Below are positions 49,601 to 57,323 of a stretch of DNA of 64,000 nt, piece after piece. The position numbers were made by a program, and so were the translations under genes. The DNA comes from Roseibium marinum. GTDB taxonomy: Bacteria > Pseudomonadota > Alphaproteobacteria > Rhizobiales > Stappiaceae. The stretch lies in NCBI RefSeq assembly GCF_002906165.1, contig NZ_PPCN01000010.1:124001-188000 (forward strand), written 5' to 3'. How positions within the stretch are numbered: the stretch's first letter is position 1; every line of letters starts with the position of its first letter. The notes under the pieces are model-generated. The model saw nothing but the letters and a program-made list of their open reading frames with translations, was not told the origin of the DNA and did not search any database.

Positions 49601-52241
49601 GCACCAGCCTCAGATGCGTGCGCAGGTGCAGCCCCGCCCGGTGCGGCACAGCCGCCACCGCCGCATGCATGAACGCCGGAAGCATCAGAACCACCAAGAC
49701 CAGCCCGGTCGCCAGCGCGGCGGCCTGCCCGGGCTGCAGCCAGCCCAGGATCAGCGCCACCAGGGTTGCCGGCGCCAGCAACGAGCGCCGCAGCGTATCC
49801 AGTACCTTGAGCTGTCCCAGCGCGCCCAGACCGGCCTGCGGCCGGAGCCAGGGCAGAAGCTGCCAGTCACCCCGGCACCAGCGGTGGATGCGGCGGGCGG
49901 CAAGGTCCTGCCGGTCGGGAAAGGCCTCGACCAGTTCCACATCCGAGGCAAGCCCCGCCCGCGCAAAGATGCCCTCGAGCAGATCGTGACTCAGCAGGGT
50001 GTTCTCCGGCACGCGCCCGGCCATCACCGTCTCGAAGGCGTCGAGATCGTAGATGCCCTTGCCGGTGAAGGAGCCCTCGCCGAAGAGGTCCTGATATATG
50101 TCCGACGCGGCGGCGGCATAGGGGTCCATCCCGCCCGGCCCGGATGTGGCGCGCTGAAAGGCCGTGCCGGTTCGCTCGGTGGGCAGGGAGGGGGTGACCC
50201 GCGGCTGCAGGATGGCGTGGCCCGCGCTGACCCGGCGCAGATCCGGGTCGATCACCGGACGGTTCAAAGGATGGGCCATCTTGCCGATCAGCCGCAACGC
50301 CGCGTCGCGCGGTATCCGTGTGTCGGAATCCAGCGTCAGGACATAACGCACGCCCGAAGGTACGGCGGGAGTGCGGCCATCGGCTGTACGGTAGTCGGTG
50401 TCCATTGCGCCGCGCAACAGGCGGTTCAGTTCGTGCAGTTTGCCGCGCTTGCGCTCCCATCCCATCCAGATGCGCTCGACCGGGTTGTAGCGGCGCTGAC
50501 GATGCAGGTGAAGAAAACGCGCGCCGGAGGGGCCGGGTCCGTAGCGTCGGTTGAGTTCGGCAATCTCTCTACCGACCAGCTCCACAAGCGCCGCGTCGTC
50601 CGGCATGTCCTGTTGCGGCGCGTCCAACCCATCGGTCAGAAGCGCGAAGGTGACATCCCCCTGTGAACCCGACAGATAATGGACTTCCAACCCTTCGATC
50701 TGCTCGCGCAGATCGCTGGTATCGGTGAGGAGCGTCGGTACAACCAGCAGCGTGCGCAGCGAGACCGGAACACCGCCCTCGAGCGCCAGTCCCGGCAACG
50801 CGGCGGCAGGCACGGTCCAGCCGATCAGGCGGTCGACCAGAAGCTGCGCGACGGCGCTGGCGGGGATCAGTGCCGCGAGGGCCCAAAGGACCAGAAACGA
50901 GCCGGACGCATCCGTTCCCGCCAGACTGGCAAGCGCCCAAAGACCGAGCGCGAGCAGCCCAAGTGTGACACCCATGACACTGCCGGCATAGGCTGACAGG
51001 CCGGGGCGAAAGCTGATTCTCCGCCATCCACTTCGGCGAAAACCAATCTGGCGCTCAAAGGCTGTCCGGCCCTCGGCCAGCAGATGCCAGCCGGGATCGG
51101 TTCGGCGCAGGATTTCCATATCGGCGAGCGGCGCATCGGACGGTCCCGGTCCCGGTGCCGCGTTTGCGGCCTCAAGCACAAGTTCTGCCACTTGCGTTTC
51201 GCTATTGTCGCTGTGGCGGGCAAGGTCCTCGATGGCCGTGCGGTAGAGATTGCGGCTGGCGAAATCCATGACAGAGAAGCCAGGATGTGCCCGCAACCGC
51301 GCATCGACAAGGCTGACTTCTTCGAACAGAACCTGCCAGTCCATCTCGGAAATCGTCCGCAAGCTTGTGATGACGTTGCGCACCGTGACGTTGGAAGCCC
51401 CCTGACGTTCCTGGGCGTGCTGCACCACCAGATCGATGTCTGTCCCTTGCGACGCCAGACGCTCCTCGAGCCATGCGATGGCCGGAGTGCTGAGCGGATC
51501 GCAGTCACGCAGCCGTTTGGCCAGCTGCGCGGCAAAGGCTTCGGAAAGCCGGCCATCGGGGCCGTCATCCACATCAGCGAGCAGGCGGGGTTGCACGATG
51601 CCCGCGCCCAGAGACTGGTCCGCAAGATGATCGGCCGCGTGGCGCTGCGTGTGAGCCAGGCAGATCTGATCCGAGAGACGCCGCAGGTTTTCCAGCAGCA
51701 CGAGGCGCAGGGTGATCGGAACGGCCCATAGCTCGCCGATGATAAGCGGCTGCACCTGTTGATAGGCACGCAGAAACCGCGACAGCGCGGGCCCGTCGAG
51801 ATGGCTGTCGGTATGCGCGACATAGGCCCAGATCAACCCGAACACACGCGGATAGCCGCGAAACGGGCCATGGGCAAGCTTTGGCAGTATCCGGTAATAA
51901 CTGGGCGGCAGATCGGTGCGGCATTCGCGGATCTGCGCGTCGACTTGATGGTAATTGTCGAGAAACCACTGCGCGGCGGGCACGATCGGGCGGCCGGCGG
52001 CCAGTTCGAGGCTGCAGGAGCTGCGGGCGGCCAGCAGGGCGACCGCGTTGTCGTCCAGGCGGCGCTGCAACGGAGCAACACGCGGCGGGGACGCGGAGAC
52101 GATCTGTTCCCGCGCGAGGCTTATCGCGTGCTGCTCCAGCCGATCGAGGCCGAACAGCTCCGCCCGCACGGGGTTTACATCATTCCAGGGACTGACGATG
52201 TCTCGGCGAAGCAGGGACCATTCGGGCAGCCAACCGCTCAT
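43644..52241 (-). CDS. ndvB: Cyclic beta-1,2-glucan synthase (ChvB/NdvB-like)
   Basis: About 2865 aa, the size of the ChvB/NdvB family. I start at the ATG at 52241, seven bases after GGAGG. The soluble N-terminus (to about 410) leads to membrane helices, then a GT84 glycosyltransferase with LTLDSDTRIP and HRWCRGDWQLLPW near residue 784. More helices follow, then a glucoamylase-like domain around 1377 (GVPWGISESGFNARDVEFTY, in part), and a C-terminal GH94/GT36-type phosphorylase domain with GTGDWNDGMNRVG near 2534, whose Asp is the general acid. It makes and trims periplasmic cyclic glucans for osmotic adaptation and host interaction. Base composition is visibly GC-richer than in neighbouring genes. 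Confidence 0.95.
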   Translation of the reverse strand: MSGWLPEWSLLRRDIVSPWNDVNPVRAELFGLDRLEQHAISLAREQIVSASPPRVAPLQRRLDDNAVALLAARSSCSLELAAGRPIVPAAQWFLDNYHQVDAQIRECRTDLPPSYYRILPKLAHGPFRGYPRVFGLIWAYVAHTDSHLDGPALSRFLRAYQQVQPLIIGELWAVPITLRLVLLENLRRLSDQICLAHTQRHAADHLADQSLGAGIVQPRLLADVDDGPDGRLSEAFAAQLAKRLRDCDPLSTPAIAWLEERLASQGTDIDLVVQHAQERQGASNVTVRNVITSLRTISEMDWQVLFEEVSLVDARLRAHPGFSVMDFASRNLYRTAIEDLARHSDNSETQVAELVLEAANAAPGPGPSDAPLADMEILRRTDPGWHLLAEGRTAFERQIGFRRSGWRRISFRPGLSAYAGSVMGVTLGLLALGLWALASLAGTDASGSFLVLWALAALIPASAVAQLLVDRLIGWTVPAAALPGLALEGGVPVSLRTLLVVPTLLTDTSDLREQIEGLEVHYLSGSQGDVTFALLTDGLDAPQQDMPDDAALVELVGREIAELNRRYGPGPSGARFLHLHRQRRYNPVERIWMGWERKRGKLHELNRLLRGAMDTDYRTADGRTPAVPSGVRYVLTLDSDTRIPRDAALRLIGKMAHPLNRPVIDPDLRRVSAGHAILQPRVTPSLPTERTGTAFQRATSGPGGMDPYAAAASDIYQDLFGEGSFTGKGIYDLDAFETVMAGRVPENTLLSHDLLEGIFARAGLASDVELVEAFPDRQDLAARRIHRWCRGDWQLLPWLRPQAGLGALGQLKVLDTLRRSLLAPATLVALILGWLQPGQAAALATGLVLVVLMLPAFMHAAVAAVPHRAGLHLRTHLRLVREDLMLALLQTALATAFLSDAAWRSLDAIVRTLWRLAVSRRHLLEWTTAAATSKAPRPDLRGFARTMTPGILLGLAAAGLAGMASPASLPMILPFALLWLAAPFIAFRVSQRPKPRPDAALTPQDAQALRLIARRTWRYFESFVTAGDSHLPPDNFQEEPRPSIAHRTSPTNIGLYLLATVTARDFGWIGRRQAAGRISDTLGALEALPRLNGHFYNWYDTRDGRVLDPPYISSVDSGNLAGHLIALANACEEWAEVPALDQRRRALGLADLLDLAQDESALPDGAADPSLAETILLLREGLNQTEISWPFLQRLAAKAESPARERRQPGTVDASWLSLLREGLAEAAADAAATKTEEAELAAHLGQLGHTARRLAIEMDFTFLLDPERKLLSIGYSVHENALDPSCYDLLASEARLASLFAIAKQDVSLRHWFRLGRAATAVRGGTALVSWAGSMFEYLMPELVMNEPQAGQLGRTCRLVVERQIAYARAQGVPWGISESGFNARDVEFTYQYSTFGVPGLGLKRGLAGDLVIAPYATGLATMLDPAAARRNYDALEAIGGLGEFGFYEALDFTPGRVLPGQRVSVVQSYMAHHQGMTIVAIANTLTDGLMRQRFHREPMIHACELLLHERLPRDIARALPPLDEPSVPSTLPSDAERGRRIAGCPSGPPVSHLMSNGRHAVMLTATGGGYSRWGDIALTRWREDATRDDQGAYLHLRDLSDGTEQSFGPCRSETAATQQDVQFFEDHTTFTARRGRLDTMLDILVSGEADAEVRRLSVTNSGRKPCKLDITSYVELTLAAPASEAAHPAFSRMFVQTEFLPEYGALIAWRRRRNPEEPEIWAAQFTVIEGETIAPLQYDSDRLTAHGRDNAQTQPRDINDPAPLAGRTGTILDPVFCLRNRLHIAPGRTARLMVWMVAAGSREALIDLIDRHHDRNAYDRARTLAWTQAQVQLRHLGISPNEAADFQRLAAPILYHDARFRPAAAVLARGGGHQSGLWPLAISGDLPIVLLRIDDPADIRQVRTLLQAHEYWANRQLAVDLVILNEHPASYVKDLQAAIDTALRSSHSRPRTGEQQARGAVFTLRSDLISPEARAQLLSAARVVMLARRGDIGSQLVTLLHDPAVSLAETAAANARPDPGKRTGARAGDKRAADLGPAVPRANGDGLEFFNGTGGFDRNGREYVIQLGPEDTTPAPWINVIANPGFGFQVSASGSGFTWAENSRDNQLTSWSNDAVADPAGEAFYIRDDDSGALVSPTARPLSETGSDAGLHIARHGFGYSRFEHQADGIACDLVQFVPREDPVRVSVLRLSNTGKKRRRLSIAAYSEPVMGLSRAASAPFLVSSRDADTGALLVCNPWNTAFPDRVMFAALFAPDGAAEHWTGDRTEFLGSGGSTAAPAGLLRLVTLSGQLGAGLDPCLALMKAVTLGPGESVELVHLLGQCPTAASAVAMIQRLRSADPHAALAEVQSYWDDTLGDLQIETPDRAMDIMVNGWLPYQALACRIEARAAFYQASGAYGFRDQLQDNMALTLTRPARTRAHLLRAAARQFEEGDVQHWWLPHSGQGVRTRISDDCVWLGHAAAAYVASTGDAAVLDEQVPFLDGHRLGEGEHDAFFLPDDAGKSATLFDHCALGLNRALTLTGQHGLPLIGTGDWNDGMNRVGAEGRGESVWLGWLLLQTLLAFAPLAEPRDPALARRWRECAETLRQSIEANAWDGDWYRRATFDDGTWLGSAQCPACRIDSIAQSWAVLSGQADPARATQAMAALDQHLVRRDDGLSLLFTPPFGAGTDPETHDPGYIAGYPPGLRENGGQYSHAAMWAILAWARLGRGDRAAELFDLINPINHARTPEAIRRYKAEPYVVAADVYSVAPHVGRGGWSWYTGSAAWMHRAAIEGILGITRDGDRLRVAPNIPADWPGFSIRLRVAGTLCSIRVAHMDQAMATLDGLAITPDQELFLPLDGAPHDLVLGLSPTPPTQAPPER

Positions 52242-52434
52242 CAGAACGCCTCCGGGGTACAAAATGGCCACACACCGACCAGAGAATGCAAGGCCTTGCG
52301 CGCAAATCCGCGATGGTGGAAATATCCGCGTTGCAGTGCCGCTGCCGGAGCGGCGGCCATCCGTCCTGCAAGCGGTTCAGGCGGTGCGTTGTGCTTTCCA
52401 ATTCGCTCAGAAAGACCGGCGCCGCGAAGCCCGG

Positions 52435-52566
52435 TCAGTTTTGTTCGGCCTTCGGTTTCGTCTCAACGGTCAAACCCGTGTTGAAGGACGGGACCGGGAC
52501 AAACTCGGGTTTCCTCTGTCTTTGTTTGGTGTCTTGTCCGCCGCGACGGCTTTTACCTTTTGCCAT
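52435..52566 (-). CDS. Small basic protein, 43 aa, unrecognised
   Basis: ATG at 52566 with AGGAAAC eight bases upstream, open for 43 codons to a TGA at 52435. The N-terminal third is strongly basic and hydrophilic (M-A-K-G-K-S-R-R-G-G-Q-D), followed by PEFVPVPSF and a Lys/Glu tail. There is no membrane segment. It could bind nucleic acid or ribosomes. It lies 193 bp upstream of, and co-directional with, the glucan synthase gene. I cannot assign a family; comparison with relatives would show if it is conserved. Confidence 0.5.
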   Translation of the reverse strand: MAKGKSRRGGQDTKQRQRKPEFVPVPSFNTGLTVETKPKAEQN

Positions 52567-52729
52567 GTCTGTTTCCTAAAATGTTTGAAGCCGCGACATT
52601 GTCGCCGAATGTCGATGTTCGCCGAAGGTCATGGCCGATAGGTACTGCTTTCGGCACGTGCGGCGGGCCCATGGACAGCCCTGATGAAGTGTTTCAAAGA
52701 ATTTGCGATGCGGAGCTGATTGACATCAG

Positions 52730-52999
52730 TCACAGGCAAATTCTTTCAGATAGATGCTCGACAATCGGGTTTTGCGGCGGTTTTGAAATGAACAGCGCCC
52801 TGGTCTTCAGCGTCTTGCGCCACATCGCCAGGAGCAAAGCCAGCAAGACCAATCCCGCTGTTTGACGGCTTCGCGTCGATCGGCCGGCAACGCGGCGGCA
52901 CCAGAGGTCGATAACGCCGGCCGGATATGCGAAACCTTCCGGCATTCTGATGTGGGTAAAGTGGGAGACCCATGCCCTGTCCGGCATTTCCGGTGTCAA
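52730..52999 (-). pseudogene. Decayed IS3-family transposase (OrfB) core fragment
   Basis: The frame reads RAWVSHFTHIRMPEGFAYPAG, then VIDLWCRRVAG, then an LVLLALLLAMWRK-like helix: the first part of an IS3-type rve core. The canonical WVTDITYI is mutated to WVSHFTHI, so the first catalytic Asp is lost. The rest of the DDE domain and the element ends are missing. It marks an old insertion beside the GC-rich glucan synthase gene. The rest of the 867-bp gap 52242-53108 holds only the 43-aa ORF and AT-rich sequence before dusA. Confidence 0.7.
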
Positions 53000-53108
53000 G
53001 TGGCATTGGCAGTTACACTTTGAAAAATGAAATGAAATGAGTCACATATCACTAAAGCAGGCGGTATCAGTCGATCTAATCGCTATGTGGTTTAGGAAAA
53101 CTATATAA

Positions 53109-54107
53109 ATGATTGAAAAATATGGAATATTTTCCATAGCTCCCATGATGGATTGGACGGACCGGCATTGCCGTGCGTTTCACCGGCATCTGACCCGTCA
53201 TGCGCTGCTGTATACGGAGATGGTGACGACGGGAGCGGTGATCCATGGTGACCGGGAGCATCTGCTTGGGTTTTCGGATCTTGAGCATCCGCTCGCCTGT
53301 CAGCTCGGCGGATCGGATCCGGCGGAGATGGCGGAGGCGGCGCGGATTGTCGCCGACTTTGGCTACGATGAGGTAAATATAAATGTCGGCTGTCCCTCCG
53401 ACCGGGTCCAGTCCGGCCGTTTCGGGGCCTGCCTGATGCATGAACCGGAGCTGGTGGCGGCCTGTGTCGCGGCGATGAAGACGGCGGTGGATATTGCGGT
53501 CACGGTCAAATGCCGCATCGGGGTTGACGACCAGGACCCGGAAGAGGCGTTGGACCGGATGGCCGATGCCGTCTTTGACGCCGGAGCCGATGCGCTTTGG
53601 GTGCATGCGAGAAAAGCCTGGCTGCAGGGGTTGAGCCCGAAGCAGAACCGCGATGTCCCGCCGCTCGATTACGAGCGCGTTTTGCGGCTGAAGGCGCGGT
53701 TCCCGGACCGGTTCATCGGCCTCAATGGCGGCCTGCAGAGCCTCGATCAGGCGGCGCCCTTTCTGGAGACCGTCGACGGCCTGATGTTCGGCCGGGCGGC
53801 CTATCACACGCCGCGGATCCTGGGTGAGGTCGACCGGAGGCTTTATGACAGCAATTTGCCGGATGTTTCGCCCCTCGATGCCGTGCGGGCGCATATGGCC
53901 TATATGGAAGACCAGCTTGGCCGGGGCGTGAAGCTCTCCCATATGACGCGGCATATGCTGGGGTTGTTCCATTGCCGCCCGGGAGCGCGCTCCTGGCGGC
54001 GGATCCTTACCGTCGAGGCGATCCGGCCCGGCGCCGGGCTGGAAGTCGTCGAAAAGGCGCTGGCCGCGATGAATCCGGCGGAACTCGGCGCCGAGGCGGC
54101 GGAATAA
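53109..54107 (+). CDS. dusA: tRNA-dihydrouridine(20/20a) synthase
   Basis: 332 aa flavoenzyme. IAPMMDWTDRHCRAFHR at residues 10-26 and the catalytic Cys95 in NVGCPSDRVQSGRFGACLM identify the DusA branch rather than DusB or DusC. KCRIGVDDQD, VHARKAWLQGLSPKQNR and MFGRAAYHTP are further hallmarks. It reduces U20/U20a of tRNA using NADPH and FMN. The upstream region is AT-rich with no clear ribosome site. Convergent with the aspartic protease gene. Confidence 0.95.
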   Translation: MIEKYGIFSIAPMMDWTDRHCRAFHRHLTRHALLYTEMVTTGAVIHGDREHLLGFSDLEHPLACQLGGSDPAEMAEAARIVADFGYDEVNINVGCPSDRVQSGRFGACLMHEPELVAACVAAMKTAVDIAVTVKCRIGVDDQDPEEALDRMADAVFDAGADALWVHARKAWLQGLSPKQNRDVPPLDYERVLRLKARFPDRFIGLNGGLQSLDQAAPFLETVDGLMFGRAAYHTPRILGEVDRRLYDSNLPDVSPLDAVRAHMAYMEDQLGRGVKLSHMTRHMLGLFHCRPGARSWRRILTVEAIRPGAGLEVVEKALAAMNPAELGAEAAE

Positions 54108-54132
54108 CCGCGCTTGCCACGAAACACCTGCC

Positions 54133-54846
54133 TCAGGGCGTGATGATCAGCTTGTCGCCCTCGATCCGCCAGCTTTGCAGCCGGTCGAGCGCGCTCATGC
54201 CCAAAAGACTGCCGTCCAGCGTGCCCTGACGAGCGACGAAGCCGCGAATATCGCGTAAGCTGTGATTGCCTATGGTGATCGCGTCGATCTTCACCGGCGC
54301 GACAAGCGTGCGGCCGTTCGCTGTGGAAACCGGCACGGTGAAGGACAGATCCTCGGCCCTGTATCCGGCGCGGCGCGCGTCCTCGAATGTCAGCACGACG
54401 GCGCTTGCCCCCGTGTCGAGCAGGAACTGCGTTCCAGCGCCATTTGTGCGCCCGTCCACGACGAAATGACCGGTCGCGTCGCGCACGATCAGGATCGAGC
54501 CGTCCGGCTGCGAAACCGCCATTCCCGGCGCCAGTGCGCCCAGGACGCGGTAGCCGGCCTGCACCAGATCGGCGCGGTAGGTGTAGCCGACGACCAGAAC
54601 GAGACCGAGGCCTCCCCAGAAAACCGTGCCATGAATGATTTCGCGCACTTTCGGCTGTCCGAAAAGGAAACTTGCCAGGAACACGAAGGCAAGGGCGGAC
54701 AAGGCCACGATCCGGGGACCGCTGCTGTCGAAGTTGACGTTTTCCGGATCTGTCGGATCGCCGAAAAAGGCATAAAAGGCCATGGCGGCCATGAGGATCA
54801 CCAGCACTACGGCGACCAGGCCGCGGAATTGCCGAGGTTGTCTCAT
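54133..54846 (-). CDS. Membrane-anchored retropepsin-like aspartic protease (clan AA, TIGR02281 type)
   Basis: 237 aa. Three hydrophobic helices (about 9-28, 46-63, 76-90) precede a periplasmic retropepsin-like domain with the single active-site FLLDTGAS (Asp144) and later LLGMSALDRL. One Asp per chain means the active enzyme should be a dimer. The family is widespread in alphaproteobacteria, with little known function. Its start overlaps the DUF1289 stop, so both are co-translated. Confidence 0.9.
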   Translation of the reverse strand: MRQPRQFRGLVAVVLVILMAAMAFYAFFGDPTDPENVNFDSSGPRIVALSALAFVFLASFLFGQPKVREIIHGTVFWGGLGLVLVVGYTYRADLVQAGYRVLGALAPGMAVSQPDGSILIVRDATGHFVVDGRTNGAGTQFLLDTGASAVVLTFEDARRAGYRAEDLSFTVPVSTANGRTLVAPVKIDAITIGNHSLRDIRGFVARQGTLDGSLLGMSALDRLQSWRIEGDKLIITP

Positions 54847-55028
54847 CGGCGGGCGCCCGCCCGGATGCCGGCGTCGCGGCGCCTGTCCAGATCCGCCATG
54901 ATTTCAAGGCGTTTGTGTTCGCTGAAACCCGCCCAGCCGGCGATCTCGTCAAGCGTGCGATGACAGCCTGTGCATAGGCCGTTTTCCCGGTCGATCTGGC
55001 AGATGTTTATACAAGGTGACTGCATCAA
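54843..55028 (-). CDS. DUF1289 small cysteine protein
   Basis: 61 aa. Four conserved cysteines (Cys6, Cys10, Cys19, Cys22) in PCINICQID...LCTGCHRT, then the DEIAGWAGF motif. The pattern suggests a bound metal or Fe-S centre. Function is unknown, although DUF1289 genes recur beside core genes in alpha- and gammaproteobacteria. Overlaps the protease start by 4 bp. Confidence 0.9.
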   Translation of the reverse strand: MMQSPCINICQIDRENGLCTGCHRTLDEIAGWAGFSEHKRLEIMADLDRRRDAGIRAGARR

Positions 55029-55096
55029 GCGGATATGGCGGCTGATTGTGGCTTTGCCAAGACAGAAGATGGCTCAAACTTGCGGAAAAAGCGATG

Positions 55097-56284
55097 TCAC
55101 AGACTGCCGCCCGTGGCGAGTACGACCGGTGCGGCGATGATCCGGATCGGCAGGGTGAGTGCCGTTTGCGCGGTGTTTCCGACGAAACTGCCCAGATCAC
55201 CGCCGAAGGTGCGGGTCCCGTCGATACTGGATTCGCTCGTCAGGCTGCCGTTGGCGAAGGCGCGCTGAAGTTCGGGCGCGAACTCGGCCAGGATCGCGAA
55301 TTTGGAATGATGGGCCGAATCCTCCGCCTCAAGGTCGGTGACATTGATGACGATGGCGCCCAGTTTCGCCAGTTCTTCATCGTCGGAGAAGGCCCCGAGG
55401 CGGTCTACGCCGCCGGAGAGCGCGCGCGACAGACGCAGCGCCCGGTCGTCAGTGGAAACGATGACGACATACGGCTTGTCGACTTTGCCGAGCCTGCGCA
55501 GGTGCGACTTGAACAGGTCGATATCGATATCCGGCGCCGCCAGAACCACGTAGTGGATCTTTTTCTGGATCTTGTGCCGCAGGGACGGCGGCATCTGGCG
55601 GATGGTTTCCATCAACAGGTAGTTGCCCATGGAATGAGCGAGAATGCTGACCTCGTCGGCGTCGCTCTCTGCCAGCTCGATCAGGGTCTGTTCCAGCGCG
55701 TCGCGGGCAATGGCGGCGCTGTTCAGGTCGTAAAGATAATCCTTGAGTTTTCCGCGAGAGGCCCAGGTGAACAGCACCGGCACGGCGCCGTTATCCGCGT
55801 CGTGCACGAATTGCGTGAGGCGATAAAGGCTCTCGGCGAACAGCGTGTTGTAGCCGTGGATGAACAGGAAGACTTCTTTCTTGCCTCGGGGCCGCGTCGC
55901 GAGTTCCTGATTGAGCCGGGATTTGAAGGCCTGAGCGGACGGCAGATACGCCGCACTTCGGGCGACGAAATCGGTTTCTGGATTGCCCGGAAGGCTGGCC
56001 GGCCATTCGATGACGCCGGGCTTATGGGCCGGCGGGACGGAGATCCGGGCTTCGGCGTAGCTGACCCCGACTGAGCGCTCGCCACTGAAATAGGTGTCCG
56101 GCCGCTCGTCCCGCGCCCGTGTGGCGACGATGAGAAGGTCATGGGCTTTGGCGCCGTCGGCAGGGGCGCTGTTGAGCGCCAGCGCACCGATTTCCGGCCG
56201 GCCCGAGCAGGCGCCGAGCAGCGCGACGGATGCCGTCAGCACGATCAGGACGCGCATCACTGGAAGCCGGAAAATCGATACCAT
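55097..56284 (-). CDS. Alpha/beta-hydrolase lipoprotein (DUF900)
   Basis: 395 aa from the ATG at 56284, behind GAGGCGAAA; a TTG two codons farther up is also in frame. The signal sequence ends in a lipobox Leu-Leu-Gly-Ala-Cys at about residues 22-26. The hydrolase domain has VFLFIHGYNTLFAE and the nucleophile elbow ILAHSMGNY (Ser218), with VVLAAPDID later. DUF900 proteins are predicted esterases of unknown substrate; here it should be anchored to a membrane on the periplasmic side. Confidence 0.88.
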   Translation of the reverse strand: MVSIFRLPVMRVLIVLTASVALLGACSGRPEIGALALNSAPADGAKAHDLLIVATRARDERPDTYFSGERSVGVSYAEARISVPPAHKPGVIEWPASLPGNPETDFVARSAAYLPSAQAFKSRLNQELATRPRGKKEVFLFIHGYNTLFAESLYRLTQFVHDADNGAVPVLFTWASRGKLKDYLYDLNSAAIARDALEQTLIELAESDADEVSILAHSMGNYLLMETIRQMPPSLRHKIQKKIHYVVLAAPDIDIDLFKSHLRRLGKVDKPYVVIVSTDDRALRLSRALSGGVDRLGAFSDDEELAKLGAIVINVTDLEAEDSAHHSKFAILAEFAPELQRAFANGSLTSESSIDGTRTFGGDLGSFVGNTAQTALTLPIRIIAAPVVLATGGSL

Positions 56285-56318
56285 GGGCAAGTTTCGCCTC
56301 GAAACGGGATCCGGTGTC

Positions 56319-57191
56319 TTACGGAACCATCAGCACTCCCAGCAGGAAACCCAGCCCGCCGAGTTGTTGCATGGCACCGAGAACATCCCCGGTGACGCCG
56401 CCGATCTTGGCGCGCGCCAGACGACCGGTAGCATAGGTGGCACCGGCTGCAAACAGACAAGCGAGAGAAAATGCCGTTAAGGAAAGTAACAGCGTTGCCG
56501 GGATCAGCAGCGGGATCGTCACCAGGGCGGCCTGATGGACCGTTTTTTCCTCAGGCTTGCCGAACCTTGCCGCCAGTCCTTGCGGGCGCGCCAGCGGCAG
56601 GAGATGCCATTGCCAGACAAGCAGCGTTCGGCTGAGCGCTTCACCGGACAGAAACAGGAGCGCCGCATCGGCGGGGCCGAACCGCTGCCAGAGTGCCGTC
56701 AGCAGCGCGACACGCAGCACGGCGGAAAGCACCAGTGCCAGCGCTCCGAACGCGCCAATGCGGCTGTCCTTCATGATCTCCAGGCGCTTTTCGTGGGTCG
56801 CTCCGCCGAAAAACCCGTCTGCGACATCGCTCAGCCCGTCTTCATGCAGCGCGCCGGTGATGATCGCCAGCAGTGCCGCAACAATGGCAGCCACGGCAAG
56901 GCCGGGCAGATGCGTATATCCAAGCAGCATGCCGCATCCGGCCGCGGGAAGCGCGATGACGAAACCGGCAAGCGGCGCGGCCCGCGCGATCCGGGCAAAA
57001 TCGGGCGCGGCACCCGGATCGTCGAGCGCGTTGATCTTCGGCACGGGCAGGCGGGAGAAGAATCGCACGCAGGCGGCGGTGTCCGCGGCGAAATCCGGCA
57101 GGTCTTTCAGCCGGCCCCTGACTTGATCCCAAGTTTTGTCCGCGCCGGATTTGGCCTCACTATCAGGCGTTTGGTCGGTTTCACGGTTCAT
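56319..57191 (-). CDS. cobS: Adenosylcobinamide-GDP ribazoletransferase (cobalamin synthase)
   Basis: 290 aa membrane enzyme. FFSRLPVP at the start of the core, TGALHEDGLSDVADGFFGG (acidic, Mg-binding) and KDSRIGAFGALALVLS are signatures. It joins adenosylcobinamide-GDP to alpha-ribazole in the last assembly step of B12. Called cobV in some rhizobial literature. Divergent from cobT with a 132-bp gap in which I see no cobalamin riboswitch. Confidence 0.95.
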   Translation of the reverse strand: MNRETDQTPDSEAKSGADKTWDQVRGRLKDLPDFAADTAACVRFFSRLPVPKINALDDPGAAPDFARIARAAPLAGFVIALPAAGCGMLLGYTHLPGLAVAAIVAALLAIITGALHEDGLSDVADGFFGGATHEKRLEIMKDSRIGAFGALALVLSAVLRVALLTALWQRFGPADAALLFLSGEALSRTLLVWQWHLLPLARPQGLAARFGKPEEKTVHQAALVTIPLLIPATLLLSLTAFSLACLFAAGATYATGRLARAKIGGVTGDVLGAMQQLGGLGFLLGVLMVP

Positions 57192-57323
57192 CGGGCCGGT
57201 CCTGAGCTTGAGTTTTCGCCAAGCCTCATTATAGATCAGCGGCTAAGCGAGACCAATGACCGGCAGTACGCCGGTCCATACAGGCTCTAACACTTTAAGA
57301 TCCAGACCGGGAACCTGAAATCC

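Noticed and set aside
43926..50666. Very long plus-strand open frames opposite the glucan synthase gene (up to about 500 codons)
   Set aside because: They lie wholly antisense to a clear 2865-aa gene, have low-complexity Arg/Gly/Ala-rich translations and no ribosome sites; they result from high third-position GC.
57192..57323. Cobalamin riboswitch between cobS and cobT
   Set aside because: The gap is only 132 bp and I see no B12-box-like sequence or the long conserved fold required.
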